A stretch of 64,000 nucleotides of DNA from Marchantia polymorpha subsp. ruderalis (taxonomy: Eukaryota > Streptophyta > Marchantiopsida > Marchantiales > Marchantiaceae). The DNA lies in assembly GCA_037833965.1 (NCBI GenBank), contig AP031357.1, forward strand, positions 16,388,001-16,452,000. Direction: 5' to 3'. The position numbers and the translations under genes are program-made. The notes beneath the pieces are model-generated. The model did no database searches. It was not told the DNA's origin and saw only the letters and a program-made list of their open reading frames with translations. Positions 43,801-52,121 of the stretch are shown here, piece after piece. Numbering within the stretch: position 1 is the first letter of the stretch; every line of letters starts with the position of its first letter.

Positions 43801-44049
43801 GGGTTGTTGTCAGGCGACAGTAGGAGTCGGCGGAAGGTAGCGAAGAAGCTCGAGGCCTTTCTGTCGAAGGCACAGGATACCATGTCCGCCCTCGAGGGGG
43901 AGGTGTCCGCGGCGTTGCAGCGGTTGGGACTGCGTAGTCGAGCGGAAGAGTGGCAGGGTAGGGAGTTAGTGCGCGGCAGTCGGCCGCGCAAGAGACGTAG
44001 TACAGGTTCCGCGGAGTGTAGTGTAGCGTGGTTCCGTGCAGGCGTGTAG
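40897..44049 (+). CDS. B1 5'-LTR gene: 1050-residue protein of unknown function
   Basis: One clean frame inside the LTR, starting at the ATG of MTFDRAAESVPFLNSRF. Residues about 85-290 form the conserved domain shared with C and F (LDFLLWGWNYICANMVREW, HVDRWTVQDWAQALG, FDSESIKVT, NGYRTRDYKDRFRR, HLSPFLINFY). Residues about 330-400 are basic (RKRRW, RPKQKARRLV), consistent with nuclear import. Residues about 400-690 are low-complexity Pro/Ser/Ala/Arg, partly coded by GCCTGTGCACAGGC palindromes (repeated PVHR). An acidic stretch follows near 745-775, then a charged coiled coil to about 1010 and the tail RSTGSAECSVAWFRAGV. I see no transmembrane span, zinc knuckle or enzyme motif, so it is not envelope-like. 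The stop lies just upstream of TATA, placing the gene in U3. The function is unknown. Confidence 0.85.
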   Translation: MTFDRAAESVPFLNSRFQSLVRAARIHLLAADHSRRRRTGDFLLIEGEVSARDLELRAIRVCRERKKRGQCGSRMSGRANPRNAMTRPSRLRMVPLRLPQNGLRAFEERLIARKLDFLLWGWNYICANMVREWLEPQGPPSRGLRPHVDRWTVQDWAQALGRCAGMPGHLLFDSESIKVTKQEEAQFVELFKTGRSTKNGYRTRDYKDRFRRTLSAALMQLLQPHRACYITLWQVSFVECVIEGTPIHWASILHRVMRQHAFEEKGGTLNHLSPFLINFYRQRNCLTAAEREHFPPLSIDHPGKYVRENEVDTDAEESPTSTPSRRRDEGRHTPAARVPRKRRWREEAEEEQHQELSVPIRPRPLCEPYSRPKQKARRLVLPADSADTATIATEIGSASPERREEARTTAGATGHAATSSGERPPTGQGPPELPRAMRTDVPFAHRQTSADGRASADRRTQVDVDLRLRVGRSSPPVHRRSPVHRSPVHRSPVHRTPPHVPPVHRQESPPFQRRKGKEPAEEPPTRHRPSGPDPPAHHAPQFAPSAPGPSSRGDTSRERAEAAPSAGSTPIDAPSAVGPIGQGASGVRPPAMSPSAIDVRGATPAADKAPAHAPAHGPGTAPTDRSREQQTEERSDCPRDDISMRDAQSNPAQPPSARSPSATDDGDRENAVGNQPASDGDAARIHSPSALDILATSSEAAAVPSQAAHVEDVQPHSGQSPTQSMATEILHSDDEDGGSTEEMSGAEDTEEEEEEIVGAPAAALSEQVIPLLRYLDRKVDKYADPLQPGSYIELVRRRTRTKVHTSKLLARVDQELRDLKEKHECLWGQYKLNQKFYKHSEKMKDEKLGELTKEQVKVKEALNSEQAENRILSEELVRQTRLLEQCQLARQADEELIRSLQSECGELRAQRAEAESQLVTIEEDRRKEADRTKVETARRVAHCLKGYAHWEVKAQEKLTLREFELRAAGLLSGDSRSRRKVAKKLEAFLSKAQDTMSALEGEVSAALQRLGLRSRAEEWQGRELVRGSRPRKRRSTGSAECSVAWFRAGV

Positions 44050-44085
44050 CGTAGTGCAGTGTAGTGTTAGGTAGGACTTAGAAGG

Positions 44086-44114
44086 TATAAAATAGTTCCA
44101 GGCGTTTTGCCTGG
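44086..44114 (+). promoter_or_regulatory. TATA box and hairpin of B1 5' LTR
   Basis: TATAAAA (44086-44092) lies 37 bases after the LTR-gene stop. It is followed by CCAGGC-GTTTT-GCCTGG (44098-44114). The transcript start is expected near the end of this hairpin, which makes everything upstream U3. Confidence 0.7.
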
Positions 44115-45060
44115 GGTTCTTTCCCATCAGAAGTGCAGATCAGGAACCCATTTCCTTTGCGTGTTTGTGTCCTTGAGTTCTGTCACCACGCACGAGGAGT
44201 TACAACTTAGCGTTCCGCATTTTGTAGCTGAAGGCCTTCGGCCGAATGTTCAGAGCTAGTACATTGGTTAGAGACTTGAGTAGTTCGGAACTGCACCCGC
44301 GGGTGACTGCCGATGCTCAGAGCCAGTGACTAGTTAGATACTTGAACAGTTTCGCCCCTACACCTTCGAGTGTTTCTCTCTGATTGTACTCCTTTGGGAT
44401 TTTTCCCCTGAATGCCAAAGTGAAGTTTTGCTACTTCGTGTAAACCTTGGTTGTAAATTCAGCTTACGCTGCAGCAGGTGCCTTGAGGGTAACCCCTGTA
44501 GTATTTCTGGGAATGACAAGTGCCTGAGAATTCAAACTCTTCAATAGACTGTTGTTGTGTTACTGGAATGTTTCACAGTGAGTCCTTCAGTGCGGACCTG
44601 TGTTCTCTGCGCGTTTTGTGAGTTGAGAGTGTTGTTCACCGCGTAGGAGTGACTTCGATCCGAAGTAGGCAGTCCAAACCGGGTTTCCTACACTAGCAGC
44701 AAGCTAGTGGAAGTGTTGTAAAAGCCGGAGTTGGGAGTCACTGCCCGCAGCTTTGCCTAGTGTGCTCGCGAGAGACTTTCCCCCCCTGAAATCTTGAGTA
44801 GAGGTCCTAACGGATCTCTGGGTTGTGTTTCTGTAGTTTCAGGTGTGTGTGTGTGTGTGTGTTACGCTGCACTGTGCGACCTCCGAGTGCGCTCCGAGTG
44901 GACACTTGCAGTATTTCTGGGAGTGACAGTTGCCTGAGAATTCAAACTCCTCAATAGTCTGTTAAAACGTGACACTTTGTACCCTGTGTGTTCCTCTGTC
45001 CCTGTGGGTTCGACCTTTCTACCACTATATTGCAGTTTTAGCCTTTAGTGGGTTATTACA
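44115..45060 (+). other. R/U5-like region of B1 5' LTR
   Basis: Non-coding. A block with 'cctgagaattcaaactc' occurs twice (about 44498-44560 and 44908-44970), about 410 bases apart. A GT run lies between them (about 44843-44862). The last 100 bases ('ctctgtccctgtgggttcg' ... TTATTACA) are the part most conserved among B, F, D and C. Confidence 0.6.
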
Positions 45061-45082
45061 TAAGAAGCCGACAACTTCTTTT

Positions 45083-45101
45083 TGGCGCCGCTGCCGGGGA
45101 C
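45083..45101 (+). other. B1 primer-binding site, tRNA-Asp type
   Basis: TGGCGCCGCTGCCGGGGAC, the complement of the plant tRNA-Asp 3' end with one mismatch in the first 17 bases. It lies 22 bases from the LTR end, more than the usual few, and the spacer can form AAGAAG...CTTCTT. Confidence 0.8.
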
Positions 45102-45146
45102 AGTTGCGTCAACACCGGGGTTTTTACGAGCAGCCATGCTCGGTGA

Positions 45147-47999
45147 ATGTCGACTGGGGCTGGCGGGAGCAACCTAAGTGCTAGAGCTGTCCGCAAGTTC
45201 CGACGAGATTCAGAGAAGGCCGTGGAACAGACACGGCGTCAAACCAAGAAAACACCAAAAAGAGTACCTAAGCCTAGTTCGGCTGACATCCTTGGGGAAC
45301 CTACCCCCGGCGACTCGGAACCAAACTTGGTGCTTACAGTTCTACTAGATATTCCTTGCACGGACCCGCCTAGTGAAGTAGAACCGACCGCCCGAGGACC
45401 GTCGACAGACACACTGATGGCGGACGGACAAGCCAATGTGCGGCTACCTCAGCCGATTACTAAACATTCCTACCCGAAGTACAAAGGGAGTGGGGATGAC
45501 GACGATGCAGATTCATACATCAAGTTATTCGAGTCGGTGTCTATTGCCAATCGCGAGATCGCAGACGACGACCGACTAAGGATCTTTCCAAGCCTTCTGC
45601 GGAAGAAAGCGAGGAGTTGGTATAATCACGAGAGCATCGATCCGACTGGGTTGACAACATGGGCCCAGCTGAAGGAGAAGTTCCTTCGTCGCTTTCGCGA
45701 GCTCGGCTACGACAGCCGGGTTTTGACGAAGTTACGTAATTTGCAGCGAGAGAAGAAGGAGAGTCTGCGTGACTACACTGAGAGATTTATGGACCTCCTC
45801 GACAGAATACCGAAAACAGGACCAGGGTCCCCTTTCTCGGTACAACAAGCTGTGGATTGGTACGTGACCGGTTTAACTCGGGAGATGGAGACTTTTTGCC
45901 GACGCAGCAAGTGCGACACTATTGAGGATGTGATTGCATCGGCAGAAGCCTTCGAAACTTCCACTCTCAACCGAAGAGGGAGAGAGAGACGGGAGTCGAA
46001 GGAGCGCAAACCGAAAGGAGGGCGAAGACGGCGTAGAGGTACAACTCCGTCATCGGAGGAATCGTCTTCGGACGAGAACCGTTCTTCATCCAAAGAAGAG
46101 GAAATCTCATCGTCGGAGGAGGAGAAGAAGAGGAAGAAGCATGGGTCAGCGAAGAAAAAGGGCATCCGACGAGTGACTACGGACAGAGCGCCGGGAGATA
46201 TAGCTTCGAAAATGGAGACCCTTGTGAAGGACTTCGCCGATCTCAAGGTTCAAGTGGTAGGCGGGCATGATCGCCGAAAATCACCCGGGAGAGTGCGAGC
46301 GAACTTATGGTGTACTACGTGCGGGGCGGTGGGACATGCAAACACCGAGTGCCTTACCACCCGGCCGTCATACCCAGTCAACGCAGTAGAGTGGGCGCAA
46401 CCGTACTATGGAGAGCACCCTCAGTACTATGGAGAGCACCCTCAGTACTATGGAGAGGCTAGCGAAGAGACAGCCTATGCCGTCCAGTCGGTGCCTACCC
46501 CTCCTGCGGTTTCAGCAATGCAAGTTCCACGATATATTCCGGTGGATCGGGCCACTACGGTACCTGTGAGGCGGAGAGCACCTCCAGGGACGTTTGACCC
46601 ACCGCCACCGCGAGCTTGTTATAATTGCGGGGAAGTTGGGCACTTCTCACCGCAGTGTCCCCATCCAAAAAGGCGAAACGATTATGCTCCGACATGTAGT
46701 AATTGCAAGAAGGTCGGGCACACTGCGCCAGAGTGTGATCAGCCACCAGTCCCTCGGCCAGTGGTACGATTTGTGAACACTCCTGCCAAGGAGGACGTGC
46801 AAGTTAACCAGGTCGAAGTAGGTTCAGACGGGGATGGCGAAGACGAAGAATGGCCGGCTGAAGAGGTTATGTGCGCACGGGTCGAAACTCGTAGCTCCAA
46901 GAAATCCAAGGAGCAAGAGCGCGACACTCGCAAGCACGAACGGAGAACCGCCGACCGGACGGCAAAAGGAAAGGAGAAGACATCCAGCAAGTCCGACTCG
47001 CGACCTGCTCGGAAGTCTTCGACTACGCGGGAGGCACCAGCAGTGCGCCCCCAGGCAGCAGTCGAGGACGAGCCAGTGCGCCTACTGAAACGGGACTATG
47101 CTCCGGATATCCGCAACGAGGTAGCCAACCTGTTGCAGGAAGCGATCCGCACTCAAAAGGATCCACCGCGGCCAGACCTAACATCCTCCCTTGGGGCGAA
47201 GTTGGCAGCCACCGTGGAACCTCGCAGAGCGTCGCCGACCCCGGCGCCCCAACGCGCCCACTATGACTTGGTTGAAGATCTCGGGAGTCGAAAAGTGAAC
47301 ATTACGTTCAAGCAGCTCTTGGAGGACAATAAGACGTATCGGAGAATGTTGATGCTTTCGCTACGGCATCCGCGGAAGCCGCGCGCATCCACATCCTCTC
47401 AAGTATATCAAGTGGAGAGCGAAGACCAAGGGCCACCCGAGATCGATGTGGAGATAGCCGGATGTTGTGTACGCAGAGTGCCAATCGACTCTGGATCAGG
47501 AGTCAACATAATGACGGAGGATACAGCGAGAGCCTTGGGGTTCAGTCAATACGAACCCTCGAAGCGTGTGTTGAGATTAGCGGATCAGACGCGGAGAATG
47601 CCTGCAGGTATGCTGCGCAATGTCAAGACAACCATCGGGGGTGCGGACTTTCGGTTGACGTATATCATCCTTCAACCGATGATGAAGCAGGGCTATGACG
47701 TTCTGCTCGGGCGACCATGGCTATATGGTGCACAAGTCAGATGTGACTGGCGAAGACATCGCCTTAAGTTTCCTCATCCTTCGGAACCGACCAAAACCAT
47801 TACAGTGCCCTGGAATAGGGTCAGGCACGAAGGAGAGACCCCATCGACAAGTGCAGGTTACACATCGGGCGAGGACAGTGAGTCGACCGCGCGATCGGAT
47901 TCCAGTGGTACCGAATCCGATTACTTCGTGGGATTCGTTGCCTGCTGTTCGGTGGAAGAAGAAGAAGAGACGGAAGCTATTCAGCCGGAAGACGAATAG
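45147..47999 (+). CDS. gag: B1 gag with protease
   Basis: 950 codons from MSTGAGGSNLSARAVRKFRR. Residues about 105-270 are the capsid-type Retrotrans_gag region (KARSWYNHESIDPTGLTTWA, LREYT-like LRDYTERFMDLLDR). An Arg/Ser/Glu stretch runs to about 360. Three CCHC knuckles follow: CTTCGAVGHANTEC (about 388), CYNCGEVGHFSPQC (about 490) and CSNCKKVGHTAPEC (about 516). An aspartic protease domain has the active site PIDSGSGVNIM near 781 and ends in YDVLLGRPWLYGAQV. A tandem YYGEHPQ repeat lies near 420. The gene ends in UAG with pol following in the same frame. Confidence 0.92.
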   Translation: MSTGAGGSNLSARAVRKFRRDSEKAVEQTRRQTKKTPKRVPKPSSADILGEPTPGDSEPNLVLTVLLDIPCTDPPSEVEPTARGPSTDTLMADGQANVRLPQPITKHSYPKYKGSGDDDDADSYIKLFESVSIANREIADDDRLRIFPSLLRKKARSWYNHESIDPTGLTTWAQLKEKFLRRFRELGYDSRVLTKLRNLQREKKESLRDYTERFMDLLDRIPKTGPGSPFSVQQAVDWYVTGLTREMETFCRRSKCDTIEDVIASAEAFETSTLNRRGRERRESKERKPKGGRRRRRGTTPSSEESSSDENRSSSKEEEISSSEEEKKRKKHGSAKKKGIRRVTTDRAPGDIASKMETLVKDFADLKVQVVGGHDRRKSPGRVRANLWCTTCGAVGHANTECLTTRPSYPVNAVEWAQPYYGEHPQYYGEHPQYYGEASEETAYAVQSVPTPPAVSAMQVPRYIPVDRATTVPVRRRAPPGTFDPPPPRACYNCGEVGHFSPQCPHPKRRNDYAPTCSNCKKVGHTAPECDQPPVPRPVVRFVNTPAKEDVQVNQVEVGSDGDGEDEEWPAEEVMCARVETRSSKKSKEQERDTRKHERRTADRTAKGKEKTSSKSDSRPARKSSTTREAPAVRPQAAVEDEPVRLLKRDYAPDIRNEVANLLQEAIRTQKDPPRPDLTSSLGAKLAATVEPRRASPTPAPQRAHYDLVEDLGSRKVNITFKQLLEDNKTYRRMLMLSLRHPRKPRASTSSQVYQVESEDQGPPEIDVEIAGCCVRRVPIDSGSGVNIMTEDTARALGFSQYEPSKRVLRLADQTRRMPAGMLRNVKTTIGGADFRLTYIILQPMMKQGYDVLLGRPWLYGAQVRCDWRRHRLKFPHPSEPTKTITVPWNRVRHEGETPSTSAGYTSGEDSESTARSDSSGTESDYFVGFVACCSVEEEEETEAIQPEDE

Positions 48000-48005
48000 C
48001 AATTA
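47997..48005 (+). promoter_or_regulatory. gag-pol read-through context
   Basis: The gag stop reads TAG-CAA-TTA, with the pol frame continuing in register. UAG-CAR-YYA is the well-known leaky-stop context of tobacco mosaic virus. Stop-codon read-through between gag and pol is established for murine leukaemia-type retroviruses and has been proposed for some plant LTR elements. I infer that B1 makes its Pol this way. Confidence 0.75.
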
Positions 48006-48008
48006 ACT

Positions 48009-50840
48009 GTGGGACTGGGAAGGAGTGAGACGAGTCACACCGAGGGCATTGTCGACCCTAGTGACTGTCATGAAGTACAACTCAGTCCCGGCAAGTGCTT
48101 GAAGGTATCAAGCGCAGTGAGAGGAGACGAGCTAAGGAAAGTACAGGCGTTCCTTAGCCACTATGTCGACGTCTTCGCCTGGAAGATCGAGGACATGAAG
48201 GGGATACCTGCACGGTATGGGGAGCACCGTATCGATTTACTGGACGACTCAGTACCCATACGACAGCGCCAGTATCGCCTCAACCCAAAGTACTCCTTGC
48301 TAGTGAAAGAGGAGATAGATAAGTACTTGAGCGCTGGTATTATTTACCCTGTGCTCAGCAGTGAGTGGGTGTCGCCGATTGTTATCGTACCCAAGAAGTT
48401 GACGGGTAAGATACGAGTGTGTCAGGATTTCCGGAAGTTGAATGCGGCAACACGCAAGGATCATCACCCGTTACCATTCACGGATGCCATTCTAGACCAT
48501 GTTGCCGGACATGAATGTTATAGCTTCCTGGATGGGTTCTCAGGTTACAATCAGGTGTCTATCCGTGAACAGGACAAGGATAAGACTACGTTCACAACCG
48601 ACTGGGGAACTTACGCATACCACAAGATGCCCTTCGGTCTGTGCAACGCGCCTGCCACCTTTCAACGGATGATGACCAATATCTTTCAGGAACAACTGAG
48701 GAAGTTCCTGGAGATATTCATAGATGACTTCTGTGTCTTTGGGAAGCGGTCTGAACACCTAAGTCACTTGAAGCAGACCTTCGATAAATGTAGAGAGAGC
48801 AGTTTATCGCTGCATCCCGAGAAGTGCTTTTTCTTCATGACTAGTGGGATCTTGTTGGGTCATCGGGTCTCGGCAGAAGGCATTGCGGTGGACATCGAGA
48901 AGGTCAAGGTTATACTCGAGCTTGAGCCACCCACGAATCTAAGAGAGCTGCGAGCATTCCTGGGTCATGTGGGCTACTATCGAAGATTCATACACATGTA
49001 TGCAATACTGGCGGCGGACCTGACCAAGTTGTTGAAGAAGGACGAGCCTTATGCTTGGGGTGCGAACCAGCAGACAGCATTTGAAGCTCTGAAAGCGAAA
49101 CTCACGACTGCTCCCGTACTAAGGAGTCCAGACTGGAATCGACCATTCCATGTTTACGTTGACACTTCGGCATTCGCCATCGGTGTAGTACTGAGTCAAA
49201 AGGATGACAACAAAAAGGACTACCCGATCTACTTCGCGAGCCGACAGCTGTCTCTAGCAGAGCGGAAGTACACCACGACGGAGAGAGAAGCGTTGGGGAT
49301 GGTGTACTCCTGTAAAAAGTTCCGTCACTACCTAATCTGTTACGAGTTTGTGTTCCATGTGGACCACTACGCATTGCAACACCTAGTTAAGAAAGCCGAC
49401 CTATCCGGTCGAATCGCCAGGTGGGTGTTGTTACTACAAGAGTTCACCTACACAGTCCAGACCAGGAAAGGGGTGCACCACGAAAATGCGGATTACTTGT
49501 CCCGATTATGGACCCAGCCGACAGAAGAGGAATTGGTGGACGATTTTCCAGATGAAGAGTTATTTCAGTTGTCTGCAGGACATGAGTCCCGCTATGCCGA
49601 CCTGTATCGATATCTGCTAACCCTCCAGTGCCCCGAGGGCATGGATTTGGAACAGCGAACTGTCTTTATTCATAAGGCAGGCCCGTATCAACTCCAGCAG
49701 GGGGTTTTGTTCAAGAAGATGGCGGATGAGCGCTTATGCAGATGCCTGGAGGAATCAGAAGTACCAAGAATAGTGAGTGCGATGCACACAGAGGAGGCGG
49801 GTGGACACTATGCCACCAGGAACACGGTCACAAAGATCCTAAATGCGGGGTATTGGTGGCCGACCATGTTTAAGGATGTTCTCGATTACATCCGCAAGTG
49901 CGACAGTTGCCAGAGGACGGGGAGACCGACGCCTACAACACGCTGGCCCTTGACTCCCATCATGCCTCTAGCACCTTTCGAAAAGTGGGGTATTGACTTT
50001 GTAGGGCCGATACAACCAGTGACTAGAAGTACACGAAGGCGCTACATTCTGGTAGCAACGGACTACGCCACCAAAATGGTAGAGGCCAGGGCCACCAGAA
50101 GGGATGATGCTGCCACAGTGGCCGCATTCTTGTTTGAGTCGATCATCACACGCTACGGATGTCCCTTAGAGCTAGTGAGCGACCGGGGCACGCATTTTCT
50201 GAATCAGATCATCGAAGATCTGACACGGTACTTCCACATCAAGCACCGGAAGACTACTCCATACAATCCTAAGGCAAATGGACTGACGGAGAAGTCCAAT
50301 GGACTGCTGTGTAAAATACTACTCAAGGTCACGGTGAATCACGCTCACGACTGGGATACGAAGCTAGCAGCCGCTCTATGGGCGTACCGCACAGCTGAGA
50401 AGATCACGACCAAACAGACACCATACTTTCTGGTGTATGGGCAACACCCGATCCTCCCAATCGAATTTGAAGTACCCACACATCGAACGATGGATTTGCA
50501 GAGGATGGGCGCAGAGGAGAGTCAGCTCTACAGGTTACAGGAGGTCACGCTGCTGGATGAAAGGAGAAAAGACGCCGAAGATCGCACCAGGAAAATCCAG
50601 CTCCGCCGAAAGGAGAGGTACGATAAAAAGATCAAACCGGTACTACTGCAGGCGGGTGATTTGGCATTGCTCTACGACAGCAGGCATGCCAGATTCCCAG
50701 GCAAACTGCACCTAAGGTGGATGGGACCTTACAGGGTTGTCGAAGTCTTCCCGAATGGGTCCATCCAACTTGCGGACCTGGCCGGCGATTTGTTAGGCAC
50801 CCGAGTGAACGGGTGGCGGTTGAAGAAATACCACATGTGA
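48009..50840 (+). CDS. pol: B1 pol: reverse transcriptase, RNase H, integrase
   Basis: About 943 codons after the gag stop, with no ATG needed if read-through is used. Reverse transcriptase has VPKKLTGKIRVCQDFRKLNA, MPFGLCNAPATFQRMM, and FIDDF near 238. RNase H has VYVDTSAFAIGVVLSQ near 381. Integrase has a zinc region (GGHYATRN...CDSCQ, about 597-635) and catalytic D, D, E at IDFVGP (about 661), VSDRGTHF (about 722) and GLTEKSN (about 760). The C-terminal region YRVVEVFPNGSIQLAD...RVNGWRLKKYHM is the type seen in Athila/Tat-like plant elements, and no chromodomain follows. The stop is 37 bases from the 3' LTR. Confidence 0.92.
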   Translation: MGLGRSETSHTEGIVDPSDCHEVQLSPGKCLKVSSAVRGDELRKVQAFLSHYVDVFAWKIEDMKGIPARYGEHRIDLLDDSVPIRQRQYRLNPKYSLLVKEEIDKYLSAGIIYPVLSSEWVSPIVIVPKKLTGKIRVCQDFRKLNAATRKDHHPLPFTDAILDHVAGHECYSFLDGFSGYNQVSIREQDKDKTTFTTDWGTYAYHKMPFGLCNAPATFQRMMTNIFQEQLRKFLEIFIDDFCVFGKRSEHLSHLKQTFDKCRESSLSLHPEKCFFFMTSGILLGHRVSAEGIAVDIEKVKVILELEPPTNLRELRAFLGHVGYYRRFIHMYAILAADLTKLLKKDEPYAWGANQQTAFEALKAKLTTAPVLRSPDWNRPFHVYVDTSAFAIGVVLSQKDDNKKDYPIYFASRQLSLAERKYTTTEREALGMVYSCKKFRHYLICYEFVFHVDHYALQHLVKKADLSGRIARWVLLLQEFTYTVQTRKGVHHENADYLSRLWTQPTEEELVDDFPDEELFQLSAGHESRYADLYRYLLTLQCPEGMDLEQRTVFIHKAGPYQLQQGVLFKKMADERLCRCLEESEVPRIVSAMHTEEAGGHYATRNTVTKILNAGYWWPTMFKDVLDYIRKCDSCQRTGRPTPTTRWPLTPIMPLAPFEKWGIDFVGPIQPVTRSTRRRYILVATDYATKMVEARATRRDDAATVAAFLFESIITRYGCPLELVSDRGTHFLNQIIEDLTRYFHIKHRKTTPYNPKANGLTEKSNGLLCKILLKVTVNHAHDWDTKLAAALWAYRTAEKITTKQTPYFLVYGQHPILPIEFEVPTHRTMDLQRMGAEESQLYRLQEVTLLDERRKDAEDRTRKIQLRRKERYDKKIKPVLLQAGDLALLYDSRHARFPGKLHLRWMGPYRVVEVFPNGSIQLADLAGDLLGTRVNGWRLKKYHM

Positions 50841-50864
50841 GTGTTCGCGTGGGCGCTCACAATT

Positions 50865-50875
50865 GAGGAGGGGGG
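50865..50875 (+). other. Polypurine tract of B1
   Basis: GAGGAGGGGGG, two bases before the 3' LTR start at 50878. It is the expected primer for plus-strand synthesis. Confidence 0.75.
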
Positions 50876-52121
50876 CATGTGGTACCCCACTTTTGGCAAT
50901 TTTGAGGAAATTAAAACATTTTTGGAAAACTGTACCCCGGCAGCATTGTAAATAGCCTTCGGTACATCAAAACAGAGTGAATCCGGAAGATCGCGGGGAT
51001 TCTCGAGGGATCTTGTAGAATCTGGGATTTGGGGTGCAGTAGTAAGGTCAGGCATCACCCTCCCTGCGAGCTCCGCAGTTAGGATCTCTACGGCGCAAGG
51101 CGCAAAACCCGCCTTCGGAGGTTGCGTCCGCGGCTGTAGGGAAACCCTCGTAATTAGGTAACCCTCGGGCGCCTTGACCAAGTTTGGATCCCGTTGGAAA
51201 GAGCTCGACGCGCTGATTCCAACGAGCCCAAGAACGCTTGGAACGGACGAGGACTTAGGGAGTTATCGCTACTGGAAGAAACGGAGGCGGTCGCCTGCGG
51301 CGGAAGGATTTCGCCACCGGCGCGAATTCCGCCTGCGCGGAAGGGGGATTCAAGTTTTGTCCTATGCGCGGACGAAGGCGTTCGCCTGTGCACAGGCGAA
51401 GTAGGGTTAGGGAAGGCGCGAAGTCCGCCTACGCACAGGCGTTCGCCTGTGCACAGGCACTTCGGCGTCGGCGGGAGATCCGCCTTGGGCCCTAGAAATG
51501 CGCCTTGTGAGGTAGAAAGTGTACGACGCCTTCCGCGCCAGCGCAGCGCAGCGTACGTCGGAAGACCGCCAGAGTAATCCAATCGGTACGGACCATGCGG
51601 ACGGCACGGGTGGATGCGCTCTTGGACGGACGGAGTTGCGGCGGCGGAAGCGCCGACGGAGAGACAAGGAACGGACAGACTGGACGGAGACGGCTGACCA
51701 CGGTCAACGCCTTCCGCGCCAGCGCAGCGCCGCGGACGGAATTCGCCTGCGCACAGGCGAACGCCTGTGCACAGGAGGATGTTCAGGTTCCGCGCCGGCG
51801 GAGAACCCGCCGAGGCCCCTGCCTGCGCACAGGCAGGAGTTGAATTTTTGTCCGACATGCGGACGCACGCGTCAAGGCAGAAGGAGATTGGCCGAGGGGC
51901 GGTACGAACAAGTGTACCGCGCAAGGCGGAAAACTCGCCTTCGGCGCTACGCCCCCATGTCCGGAGGGTGACCCGCTCGCGGAGTTCAAATCCGCCAATT
52001 CGAGCGTGAGAGTTTAATCGACGACGGCGGAGCGTGAAGCCGCGCGTGAGAGCGAAGACCGTTCCAGCGTACAGCCGGCGCGGCCATCAAGTGAGACGTT
52101 CTTCACGACCAAGAGACGACC

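Larger units (their letters stand above)
39653..45060 (+). repeat. B1 5' LTR
   Basis: TGTGGTACCCC...GGGTTATTACA, 5408 bp. Its parts are a 1.2-kb GC-rich leader with palindromes, the LTR gene (40897-44049), the TATA box and hairpin (44086-44114), and a U5-like kilobase with a duplicated block and a GT run (about 44843). Confidence 0.95.

Noticed and set aside
40897-44049. The LTR gene as an envelope gene
   Set aside because: No signal peptide, membrane-spanning segment or surface/transmembrane cleavage site is visible, and it lies in U3 rather than in the internal region. The basic and coiled-coil make-up fits a nuclear or cytoplasmic protein better.
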